A stretch of DNA of 64,000 nucleotides from Breoghania sp. GTDB taxonomy: Bacteria; Pseudomonadota; Alphaproteobacteria; Rhizobiales; Stappiaceae. Both the position numbers and the translations under genes were made by a program. Below, piece after piece: positions 33,701 to 39,500 of this stretch. The DNA is taken from contig NZ_OY771475.1 in NCBI RefSeq assembly GCF_963674635.1, forward strand, positions 1,984,001 to 2,048,000. The letters are read 5' to 3'. The notes beneath the pieces are model-generated. The model saw only the letters and a program-made list of their open reading frames with translations, was not told the DNA's origin and searched no databases. Position 1 is the stretch's first letter. Every line of letters begins with the position of its first letter.

Positions 33701-36371
33701 TGGAGCCGCCGAAGCCGAAGCTGCTGACGCCAGCCCGCCTCGGATGGTCGCTGTCCTTGCTGACCCACGGCTGGCGCGCCGTCACGATATGGAAGGGGCT
33801 GCCTTCAAGCGCGATATGCGGATTGAGCGGTTCACTGTTGAGCGTCGTCGGCAGTTCCCGCGCGCGCATCGCCATGATGACCTTGATCACGCCCGCAAGC
33901 CCGGCTGCGGCTTCCAGATGGCCGATATTGGATTTGACCGCGCCAAGGCCAATGGAAAGGTCCGGCGCGCCTTCGGCGCCGGCAAGTTCCTCAAAAGCGA
34001 GACGCAAGCCGTTGATCTCGACCGGATCGCCCAGTTCCGTGCCGGTGCCGTGGGCCTCGATATAGCTGATCGATGCCGGATCCATGCCGCGCATGGCGTC
34101 CGCGATGAGGCGACCTTGTGCCTTGGCATTGGGGGCGGTCAGCGCGCCGGAGCGCCCGCCATGGTTTTCCGCCCCACCCGCGATCAGCCCGAGGATGCGG
34201 TCGCCGTCGCGCTGTGCATCGGCAAACCGCTTCAGGAGCAGCGTTGCCACGCCTTCGCCGCGCGCATAGCCATCGGCCCGCTTGCCGAAGGTGCTGCAAT
34301 GGCCGGTGGGCGACAGCATGCCCGCTAACGCCGGGCTCTCGAAACCTTCCAGCGCAAGGCACAGGTTCACGCCGCCAACGATGGCGGCAGCGCACTGGCC
34401 CGCATTCAACGCATCGCGGGCCCGCAGGAGGGCAACCAGCGAGCTTGAACAGGCGGTGTCGATCGCCTGGCTCGGGCCGGTGAGATTGAACGCATGCGAG
34501 ATGCGATTGGCCGCCATGGCCAGCGAATTGCCGGTGGCGAGATAGCCATCCGCCGCCAGCCCTTCCGCGCGCCACAGCGAGGCATAATCGAGCGTGGTGA
34601 TGCCGATGAAGACGCCCGTCTCGCGTGGAAGCTCTTCTGGCCGATACCCGGCATCCTCTAACGTGCGCCATGCGCTTTCCAGAAGGAGGCGGGCTTGCGG
34701 GTCCATGCGTTCGGCCTCGACCGGCGAGACCTTGAAGAGCGCAGCATCGAAGCGATCAATATCCTCCAGGAACCCGCCGTGACGGGCGAAGTCCGCCTTG
34801 GCGATCCGTTCGGCATAAGCGGGCGAATAGCGATCCAGCGGCAGATCGCTTGTCAGATCGCGGCCCGCAAGCAGGTTTTCGAAGAAGCTCTCGATATCCG
34901 GGCTCTGCGGGAAGCGTCCCGCCATACCGATGATGGCGATGCGGGTGTCGTCGAAGGCAGGTTCCACCGTGATCTTCGCAGAGGCTATGGCCGCAGGCCG
35001 GACGGCGGGCGCGGCGGCGGGAGCTGGTTGCGGCGTCGCCTCCGGCAGGCGGACGCCGTGGCGCTTGATCAGGTGGTCGGCCAGCGCCTCGATATGCTCG
35101 CACTCGAAGAAGACCGCGGGCGACAGATCGATTGCGTAGGCGGCGGAGAGATCGTTGGCGTAACGGGTCAGCGAGATGGAATCGAAGCCGAGATCGTGGA
35201 ACGCCTCGCGCGCACTGATATTGGCCGCATCGAACTTCAGGATCGAAGCCGCCTTCTCGCGCAAATCCGCCTGAAGGCTCTCAGACGGCGCGGCGCTGGC
35301 GGAAGGCTCGGGGCGCGCCGGGGCGCGGATCGAGACGCCCTCCCCCATCGCCACGCCGGACAGCGTGCCGACGCCCCGGCCAGCCCCATCGAGGAAGCGG
35401 ACGGTCAGCCTGCCCGAAGTGTCCGGCTGACAGAGCACATGGGCAATGTCGGTGCCATTGAACTGCGCATGTTCCATCGTGCGCGGGGAGCCCGCAGCGC
35501 TGCTCAAGGCAATCGCCTGATGCGCCGCGCCCAGCGCCGGGGCGGGACAGGCGATGTTCTTCTTGAAAAAATCCTGCTGCGGCGGGTCTTGGCGCAACCC
35601 CGCAAGCACACCGCCATCGGGCAGCCGCCAGACTTCCGCGATGGCCTCCAGATAGGGGCCGCAGGCAAGGCGACGCTCTTTCAGCGCCGCATAGACGGCG
35701 GCATGGTCCAGAACCTCGACGGCCTCGCGGCGCAAACGCGCCAGATCGACGGTCTCGCCGGGGCCGGGGAGGGCTTCGCGGACACGGGCCTCCCCCCAGC
35801 GGATGCGGGTGTCGTCCTTGCGCACGAGATCGATGGAGACCGCAGAGCCCTGCGCATCCACCGCGATTTCCAGAGCGCGGATATTGGGCCAGTCGGGACT
35901 GTCTCCAATGCGCAGGTCGGTCAACTCGGGCCGGGTTGCGATGCCGGAAAGCCTTGCGGCTGCGGCACAGATTTCCGGGAGAGCTGTGGGCAGAACGGTC
36001 TCGCGGCCAGCCTCCAGATAGACGTAGTCGCGCAGTTCCTTGAGATGGATAGCGGTCTCAAAGCGCAGGCCCGAGGCATCCGACCGGTTGAGGCCGATGA
36101 AGGGATGGAGCTTTTCGCGCGATCCCAGCGGATTGATGACCGAGGGCGCATCCGGCTCGGAGGGATACCAGCAGCGGACCTTCTCGAACGGATAGGCGGG
36201 CAGCGAGATCCGGCGCACATCGCGGCCCCGATTGAGCATGTCCCAGTCAATCGCGGCCCCGTTTGCCCATGCGGCGGCAATGCTATCCAGATTGCGGGCG
36301 GCGCAATCGGCGGCGATCTGATCACGATCACGCGGCGGGTCTACTTCGAGGATGGAGGGCACGTGGATCAT
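21741..36371 (-). CDS. Trans-AT PKS, second part (B domain of module 2 through KS6-DH*), reading frame broken from the first part
   Basis: The longest ATG-initiated frame gives 4876 residues, but this is not a real N-terminus. The same frame is open and codes for KS linker sequence up to about 36659, where it joins the preceding PKS after a one-base shift. Domains by residue from 36371: B domain (~90-345), ACP2 (Ser ~397); KS3 (Cys ~638), KR3 (~1108), ACP3 (~1384); KS4 (~1640), ACP-like insert (~1940-2020), SAM methyltransferase (EIGAGTGGT ~2325, probably C-methylating), ACP4 (~2550); KS5 (~2792), degenerate ECH (~3285-3445), ECH2-like (~3475-3665), tandem ACP5a/5b (~3778, ~3898); KS6 (~4160), degenerate DH-like domain (~4600-4860). 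It ends without an ACP. No AT domains are present. Its stop overlaps the FMO start. In effect it is one protein of about 6860 residues with the preceding gene. Confidence 0.92.
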   Translation of the reverse strand: MIHVPSILEVDPPRDRDQIAADCAARNLDSIAAAWANGAAIDWDMLNRGRDVRRISLPAYPFEKVRCWYPSEPDAPSVINPLGSREKLHPFIGLNRSDASGLRFETAIHLKELRDYVYLEAGRETVLPTALPEICAAAARLSGIATRPELTDLRIGDSPDWPNIRALEIAVDAQGSAVSIDLVRKDDTRIRWGEARVREALPGPGETVDLARLRREAVEVLDHAAVYAALKERRLACGPYLEAIAEVWRLPDGGVLAGLRQDPPQQDFFKKNIACPAPALGAAHQAIALSSAAGSPRTMEHAQFNGTDIAHVLCQPDTSGRLTVRFLDGAGRGVGTLSGVAMGEGVSIRAPARPEPSASAAPSESLQADLREKAASILKFDAANISAREAFHDLGFDSISLTRYANDLSAAYAIDLSPAVFFECEHIEALADHLIKRHGVRLPEATPQPAPAAAPAVRPAAIASAKITVEPAFDDTRIAIIGMAGRFPQSPDIESFFENLLAGRDLTSDLPLDRYSPAYAERIAKADFARHGGFLEDIDRFDAALFKVSPVEAERMDPQARLLLESAWRTLEDAGYRPEELPRETGVFIGITTLDYASLWRAEGLAADGYLATGNSLAMAANRISHAFNLTGPSQAIDTACSSSLVALLRARDALNAGQCAAAIVGGVNLCLALEGFESPALAGMLSPTGHCSTFGKRADGYARGEGVATLLLKRFADAQRDGDRILGLIAGGAENHGGRSGALTAPNAKAQGRLIADAMRGMDPASISYIEAHGTGTELGDPVEINGLRLAFEELAGAEGAPDLSIGLGAVKSNIGHLEAAAGLAGVIKVIMAMRARELPTTLNSEPLNPHIALEGSPFHIVTARQPWVSKDSDHPRRAGVSSFGFGGSNAHVVLESFEEEGVAARSPLAPRPFADTRFWLPNIARAAPKAASETLFFAPDWQKAETSGAPFEGRRMVIGCNVAIAADPGFETRELTPQGEGIASRYKDAARQLLGLLRAEMAATSHAPALIQLVVPDGALFAGLSGMLQTASEEDPRLHTQLVEVPESASAAQVADWLAAETGADTHIRFRDGKRERRVWTERPASASTHPWRQGGVHLISGGMGGLGRLLARHIARTVPDAVLVLAGAKPLDAERTAFLEALRKDGAVAAYRQVDLRDAAAVAALVRHTVEVHGGLNGVFHCAGTLRDGFIATKQDADIETVLAPKVGGALALRDAVAGHDLDAFVLFSSLAGPFGNAGQADYAAANGFLDALARNSGGKVTAINWPLWREGGMRVDEATQVALRRRMGQEPLETSAGLAALDRCLGAPASQCAVLAGDAIRIRAFFAGAASKPARPAPQGQPVSADFAAETRARLAALFARVSGLSASSIAPDASLEDYGIDSLMITRLNNELGDIFEDLPKTLFFRHRTLAAVADYLIEAQPAACAAWCGVLQTPSSAARISAPAVLSAPAVSPDDPIAIIGMSGTYPDAPDLDAFWQNLVTGHDAVREIPADRWKVDGFFETDPDKAAAEGKSYSRWGAFLDGFADFDPLFFKLSPRDAAAMDPQERLFLTSAWQVLEDAGYTRARLKEVAGSEHEGARVGVFAGITKTGYALHGPFRTESGTTVRPATSFAAIANRVSHVFDLAGPSLPVDTMCSSSLTAIHEACEHLRRGSCAMAIAGGVNLYLHPANYVELSAAHMLSPSGRCRSFGEGADGFVPGEGVGCVLLKPLSNALADGDRIHALIRASAVNHGGHTNGFTVPSPTAQADVVRAALERAGLRAGDITAIEAHGTGTELGDPIEIDGLSQAFAADTDATGFCALGSVKSNIGHLEAAAGIAGLTKLVLQMKHRTRVASLHAARVNPNIDLAKTPFTLQRETASWIGQGPRRAGVSSFGAGGANAHVIVEEWCEPDGTRTSEDGPQLILLSARNEDRLKDHARRLLAFLRKALKPEPETPDAAEIAASLTAWIADLLNVAPVDIDADDSFETLGLDASHIPPLRQWCEATFGVSANPSDLELAGSVAGLAAFIGGTGGNMAGPGDVSALADIAYTLQVGREAMEARLALIAQTTSELAGALEAWLAGRAADVPLAMGRADGNRNGLLGIAGEAILRDVAARAWETGDLQSLMDLWAEGVAIDWSALRRDAPACIVSLPTYPFEKTRYWITPDSARDEREALAQCVEAASGDAALEAEQDRLEAAIAEVLRAILHDLDAATIIPDFGPWWDAANALLESGSDNPVLALDQAWTRWETLKREGLAPAQMALAEAALRDLPAILTGTRRATDILFPEGRQSLVEAVYKENRVAARFSRTLAAAAARFVSEWSGQSRKLRILEIGAGTGGTSEPVFEALAPFASRIGDYLYTDVSRAFLIHADRHYSARVPGLKTALFDIERPLAEQDVEPGGYDLVIAANVLHASADIHETLAHVRETMSGDALLLLNETARPTVFTHVTFGLLEGWWRFTDPERRIPGTPSLTAESWRKALEANGFEWVAGSSAREQALGQQIVVARASGQGAAQVAPQSPPQASRVGLRERILEKLGETLNMAPERIAPDHSFADYGLDSILGAEFVHLLRKSLGIDLDQTTLFDFATVARLEAHLLTQHPELATQAAPVSAATPAAVKPSQAITQPLETPLARPDTAHAPIAIVGASGRFAKSETLDELWTHLEAGDDLIEPVSRFDLTPFYKDVEPGTYGRHGSFIDGVDRFDPVFFGISGVEATYMDPQQRLFLEEAWKTLEHAGHGGADMVGRRCGVFVGSAHGDYQELFTEQPPGQAFWGNTTSLIPSRISYLLDLKGPAVAIDTACSSSLVALHMACQSLRAGECDMALAGGVFVQSSPRFYLYANEANMLSPTGRCAAFGAGADGMVPGEAVGAVLLRPLADALEDGDNILAVVIGSGINQDGTTNGITAPSAASQESLIRQVHRDYGIDPATIGYVEAHGTGTVLGDPIEHTALTRAFADGGEHEILLGSVKSNIGHATTAAGFAGLAKVLLSLREKTIPPSLHFGTGNPAIDFDKGPFRVNTRAEPWPVGAGGKRRAAISSFGFGGTNAHAVIEEAPEVTPIHEPAKSQLFVLSARTPDQLKAQASRLADHLEAHRGLLPEDVAFTLIAGRHAFPHRLACVAEDLGALILKLRAWLAGTHDCGVDTGQAAHDADPAPPCDSRPAAADGPQRAGDLAAFARHFLDGGALEAKALFARPRRRVPLPSYPLAGKSYWVKTQEAPRVQPVATASQAPAPSSAPDAFARLRGVPLRLATPSSVAASVSSAPLRPSARVTLSALRARADTAVGDVVRRADEDGVRILSLTGAWGASVANGLLRELEAAGADETVRVVILQGDTVWHAGENPVAGFPPDCALNCPVPVIAQVRGQPTGQAGAVALLADFLIADETVHFGHLPTPRGKLATHLLLERLTAEAEITRVPSGQEEVAAMALAREIANGPRRALTLLKRHMHRELPLLLDDLPEPHSFIDPPAREIAEDQGTPRPVPLDSTVIDLALHDDGVVEIRMNERAGRNMFTDAFMDGLEAAFAKISGMAEAKVVVLTGHDTYFSCGGTRDGLAGIQSGAGKFTERRIYAVPLDCPLPVIAAMQGHGIGGGWSLGMYCDHAIFASEAVYHSNYLWYGFTPGGGASLLIPYRLGDNLGREVLFTARQYQGRELGERSSRIHVRPAREVLRTALATAHKLARLSREDLIAKKDQATALLRQRLAAVMERELAMHEETFRGNESVRARIMEKFGEVEDPEPVMEPETAPDIDRTALQAELVAALAEDLMIEPGDIRAEDAFLDLGLDSILAVTWIRHLNTRFGIDLPATTVYAHPTVAALTAHVAERVAENAPAKPLKPVPASAPAAVPVDAIVASAPVPAAPPGSAPRAPDESLKGEIIALLAEDLAIDVEDIRSDDGFLDLGLDSILAVTWIRHLNKRFAIDLPATAVYAHPTVGALVEHIVGLVPAREEPAAKPVGEVAQPAASTVAPPMPSPSPSLPPSQPPPATTSASPVASPAVAANGPEPVAIIGASGKFPKAADLGEFWRNIASARDCIEEVPTSRWEIDRFYDPDPQAPGKSYCKWMGALDDADAFDARFFNITPLEAEFMDPQQRLFLETAWHAIEDAAIRPADLAGTKCGVYVSSGPSGYEHLIEDHNTYSMLGSSGAILAARISYLLDLRGPCLSIDTACSSSLVGIAEACEALANRTCDTAMAGGTCMLIGPDMFIDTSKVSMLSAQGRCFTFDERANGFVPGEGVGVVMLKRLSDAERDGDPVRAVIRGWGINQDGRTNGITAPNPKAQTELIKGIHARFDIDPASIGMVECHGTGTALGDPIEVEGLSDAFEGVPAGGKCALTSVKSNIGHLLAAAGVAGALKAMLALENRQVPPSINVETLNSHIPFARTPFKVARTLEDWAAPENGPPRRAGVSSFGFSGTNAHLVLEEYQAALRPGRGAAAAVPPILVLSARNRDCLREMATQMERFVAADASLDLSALAATLQRGRAVFTERLAFAFSDRADLLRKLAAAAAGQTVEGVHLSSGEEAAVALYRNDADARALVAKWLSSTEKPQRDKVAELWTKGLEIDWPKSGVSRLHVPGYPFARTRYWVAPKAKPKQGSAPASPATPFMGALPTEGEIGRMTLRIHGDEPFLTTHVNGETRLLAGLFLPELARSTLERLSGQPVSALSQLLWGHPVSINGRPRDLTVTVLSDAEGLLYRVEADGEDGRPCHLGAGVATMRAPEQARSFEIGERLPGTDITEIFRAFLEACAIHSGPPTPEMARVTELAREGDTLTARLALPRGDTHAAMLFDPFVLDAVWRLLTFREAGCVADAGSRNALAFPLSMEAITAFAPVTDGALVTVSATGTVSVFASDGPEALRLEGVRVNAPGASREISFEEDLSS
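21760..22600 (-). other. Degenerate DH-like domain ending the PKS (DH*, module 6)
   Basis: The fold markers of a PKS dehydratase are present, but the motifs are not intact. The His region reads THVNGETRLLAG with no proline, and the usual LDAxxQ reads LDAVWRL, so Gln is Arg. Dehydration is doubtful. The domain is the last in the protein, next to the FMO gene, and may serve as a structural partner or docking platform for the FMO. That role is an inference. Confidence 0.6.
24560..26520 (-). other. Embedded beta-branching region: degenerate ECH, ECH2-like domain, tandem ACPs
   Basis: Within module 5, a degraded enoyl-CoA hydratase fold (26035-26520) is followed by a PksI-type ECH2-like domain (25380-25945; SCGGT, GIGGGWSLG and YGFTPGGGAS segments). 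Two near-identical ACPs follow, both reading LGLDSILAVTWIRHLN. The Trp six residues after the phosphopantetheine Ser is the known flag of ACPs recognised by HCS cassettes. This is the expected docking site for the HCS/ECH1 enzymes encoded at 51060-54600. Confidence 0.8.
30308..30556 (-). other. ACP-like insert in the KS4 flanking linker, phosphopantetheine Ser replaced
   Basis: About 80 residues after KS4 match an ACP in length and pattern (DIDADDSFETLG, then FGV...PSDLELAGSVAGLAAF). The attachment motif reads GLDAS instead of GLDS, so Ala occupies the Ser position. The normal KS flanking linker (LSARNEDRL before it, ADIAYTLQVGREAMEARLA after it) is interrupted by this insert and resumes behind it. 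Confidence 0.7.
35330..36115 (-). other. Branching (B) domain of module 2
   Basis: This domain lies between the KS2 linker (LPAYPFEK) and ACP2, where a dehydratase would normally sit, and has a DH-like length. The catalytic residues are missing: the DHxVxG motif reads RDYVYLEAG (His to Tyr) and the LDAxxQ motif reads LGAAHQ (Asp lost). KS-B-ACP modules in rhizoxin and glutarimide assembly lines run vinylogous Michael additions. With a malonamyl starter this forms the glutarimide ring. Confidence 0.75.
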
Positions 36372-36574
36372 GCCCTCAGCCAGCGCGCCTGTTTCCAGAT
36401 ATGTGCGGATCCTTGAAAGCGCATCCGCCTTGCTGTCCGCAAGCAGCGCGAGACGCGCGGTCAGTTCGTTTCGGCCCGCCTGCAGCGTGAAGGCGGCATC
36501 GCCAAACCGTGTTTCCGGGTGGGTGTCCAGATGATCGGCAAACCGCTCCAGGACCAGCTTCAGGCGCTCATCCG

Positions 36575-39500
36575 TCAGGGCGGAAAAGACCAGAAGGTCC
36601 GGCTCGTCCTGCGCCTCGGGGCGCTCTGCAGCCTGATGTTCCTCGATGATGATGTGGAATTCATGCCGCCCGCGCCGATGGAGGTGACGCCCGCGCGGCG
36701 TGGCAATTCATGGCCTGCCTCGTCGATCAGCCGTGTCCAAGGGGCCAGTTCCCGCTGGACGTAGAAGGGCGAGGTCGCGAAGGGAATATCCGGGTTCAGC
36801 GTTTCGGCGTGGAGCGAGGGCGCGAGCTGGCCGTGCTTCAACTGTGCCAGCACCTTCACGAGGCCCGCCAGCCCGGACGCGCCCAGAAGATGGGCGACAT
36901 TGCTCTTCACCGTGCCGATGGGACAGGCCTGCACGGCGTCCGTGTGCTTGCGAAAGGCTTGCGTCAGCGCCTTGATCTCGATCGGGTCGCCCAGCGCCGT
37001 GCCCGAGCCGTGGCCCTCGATATAGGAGATGGTTCCGGCTGAAATCCCCGCATCTTCCAGCGCGCGCTCGATTGCCGCCGCCTGCTGGTTCGGATTGGGC
37101 ACGGTGAAACCGTTGCGCACGCCCGCGTTCGAAATGCCGGAACCGGTGATGACACCGTAGATATGGTCGCCGTCGCGTTCGGCATCGGCCAGCGTTTTCA
37201 GCACCAGCGCGCCGACGCCTTCGCCCAGGATCGTGCCTTCCGCGCCGAGGCCATAGCCGCGGATGACATCGGCCGATTTCGTCGTGAAATGTTCCTGCGA
37301 GGTGGCGATGAGCTTTTGGGGATGGAGCAGCAGCGAAACGCCGCCCGCCAGCGCCATATGGCAACGGCCCGCGCGCAGCATGTGCACGGCCTCATGCACG
37401 CAAGTTGAGGACGCCGAACACATGGTGTCGAGGAAATAGGACGGGCCGGTGAAACCGTAATAATAGGAGACCATGTTCGGCACGGTGCCGGTGTAGCTTC
37501 CGCTTGCGAGCGCGCCGCGCATCAGCATGTTCTGGAAGCCGTAGAGGTCGTATTCGTTGGTCATCGAGCCGACGATGACCGCGACCTCGCCACCGAATTT
37601 TCGCGCCATGGTCTCGCGCGAATAGCCCGCATCCTCAAACGCTTCCACGCTCGCCTGAAGGAAGAGGCGCACCTCCGGCGACATGAGTTCCGCTTCCGCC
37701 TGCGAGATGCGGAAATAGCGCGGGTCGAACTTGTCAATATCGGGCAGGAAGCAGCCGGTCTTCACCACCGTCTTGCCGAGAACGTCGCGCTCGGGGTGAT
37801 GGATCGCGGCATGATCCCAACGCGCGCGCGGCACGGGCTCGAAGCCGTCCATGCCTTTCGACAGCATCTCCCAGAAGGCATCCTGCGTGTCTGCGTTGGA
37901 GACATGCAGCGACAGCCCGACAATGGCGATGTCGTGACGGTCGTCGGAGGCGGGTTTTTGGGGCGCGGGGACGGGTTCAGAGACGACCGCTTCGACAGGA
38001 GCGGCTCTGGCCGGAATGGCGGACTTGGTGGCGGGTTTCGCGGCAGGCTTCAATTCATCGGCAAAGAGGGTGCGCAGCGCGCCCCCGTGTTCCGCGACCA
38101 GATGGCCCGCGACGCCTTCCAGATCGACATATTCGAAAAACAGCGTCTTGGACAAAGGCCCCAGCGCCTCTTCCAGCCGGTTGGTGCTCTCCACGATGGC
38201 GATGGAATCGAGGCCGTATTCCTCAAGCTTGCGGTTGGCGCGGATGCGCGCAGCGTCCATTTCCAGAACGTCGGCCAGCGTCTCGCGCACGAGATCGATG
38301 GTCTTTTGACGAAGCGTCGGGGGATCGATATCGGGAGCGGCTTCGGGGGACCCCTCGGAAGTGGAGATCTCGGCTTCCGGAGTTGCGCTCTCTGCCTTTT
38401 CCGGCACCTGACCGAACGCGCCCAACACCTCGTCGATGCGCCCCAGATCACCGTAAAAGACAGTGCTGCGCGGGGCGCCCGTGCCGGAAAGGACCGCTTC
38501 CAGCGCCTCGATCCCCGCCTTTTTCGGCAGGGGCGTCAGGCCGAGGCGGCGGCGTTGGGCATCTTGCGTGGCGGCGTCCGCCGACATGCCGCCCTCTGCC
38601 CACAGCGGCCATGCGACGGCCACCGTCCTGCCCGGGGCATCGCTCAGCGAGCGTGTTTCGGCAAAGGCATCCATGAAGGCGTTGGCGGCGGCGTAATCGG
38701 CCTGCCCGGCATTGCCAAAAACGGCGGCGATGGACGAACACAGCAGGAAGAAATCGAGCGGCTGTTGTCGCGTCGCGCGGTCGAGGTTCACGGAGCCGGA
38801 AACCTTGGGCGCGAAAACGGAGGCCGCCTTTTCGGGGCCCTGCGTCAGGATATAGCCGTCATCCAGGACGCCCGCCGCATGGAGGATGCCCTTGAGCGGA
38901 CCGAGGGTTCGGGAAACCTCCTCCACCAGTGCCGCGACGGCCCCCTGATCGGTGACGTCGCAAGGGCGATAGAGGAGGTCCGCACCACGCCCGCGCAAGG
39001 GCGCAAGCCATGTCTCGGACTTCGGGTCTGTGGTCTCGCGGCGACCGGTCAACAGCAGCTTTCGCGCGCCGCGCCCCACCAGCCACTCGGCGAAGATGCG
39101 GCCCAGACCGCCGAGCCCACCGGTGATCCAGTAGACCCCTTCGGGGTCGATTGCGCACAGATCGGCCTCGCCCTGAACGCTATCTGAAACCGGAAGCCAT
39201 GCCCGGCGCATGCCGCCCGCGTCATAGCGCAATTCGGTGAAGGTGTCCTTCGCCGCCAGTTCGGCCGCCGCAATGGAGCGAAGGCGGCCCGGTGTGATCT
39301 TGCCCGCAATCGAGATCACGCGGCCTGAGATCTTCGGGCTTTCGGTGGCTGCGGTTTTCAAAAGACCCGCCAGCGGCGCGATGGAGGGTGCGGGAAGATC
39401 GGCTGCGGCGAGGACGAGGAAATTGACCGGTTCGGCAGCGCGCGCCTTCAGGGCGGCTCTGACGGAAGCGCGCGCCGCCTGATAGAGGGTCAAGGCGGCC

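Noticed and set aside
36653..36664. Programmed -1 ribosomal frameshifting at the PKS break
   Set aside because: The site (ATG AAT TCC) does not match an X XXY YYZ slippery heptamer and no obvious stimulatory structure was noticed. A missing T is simpler.
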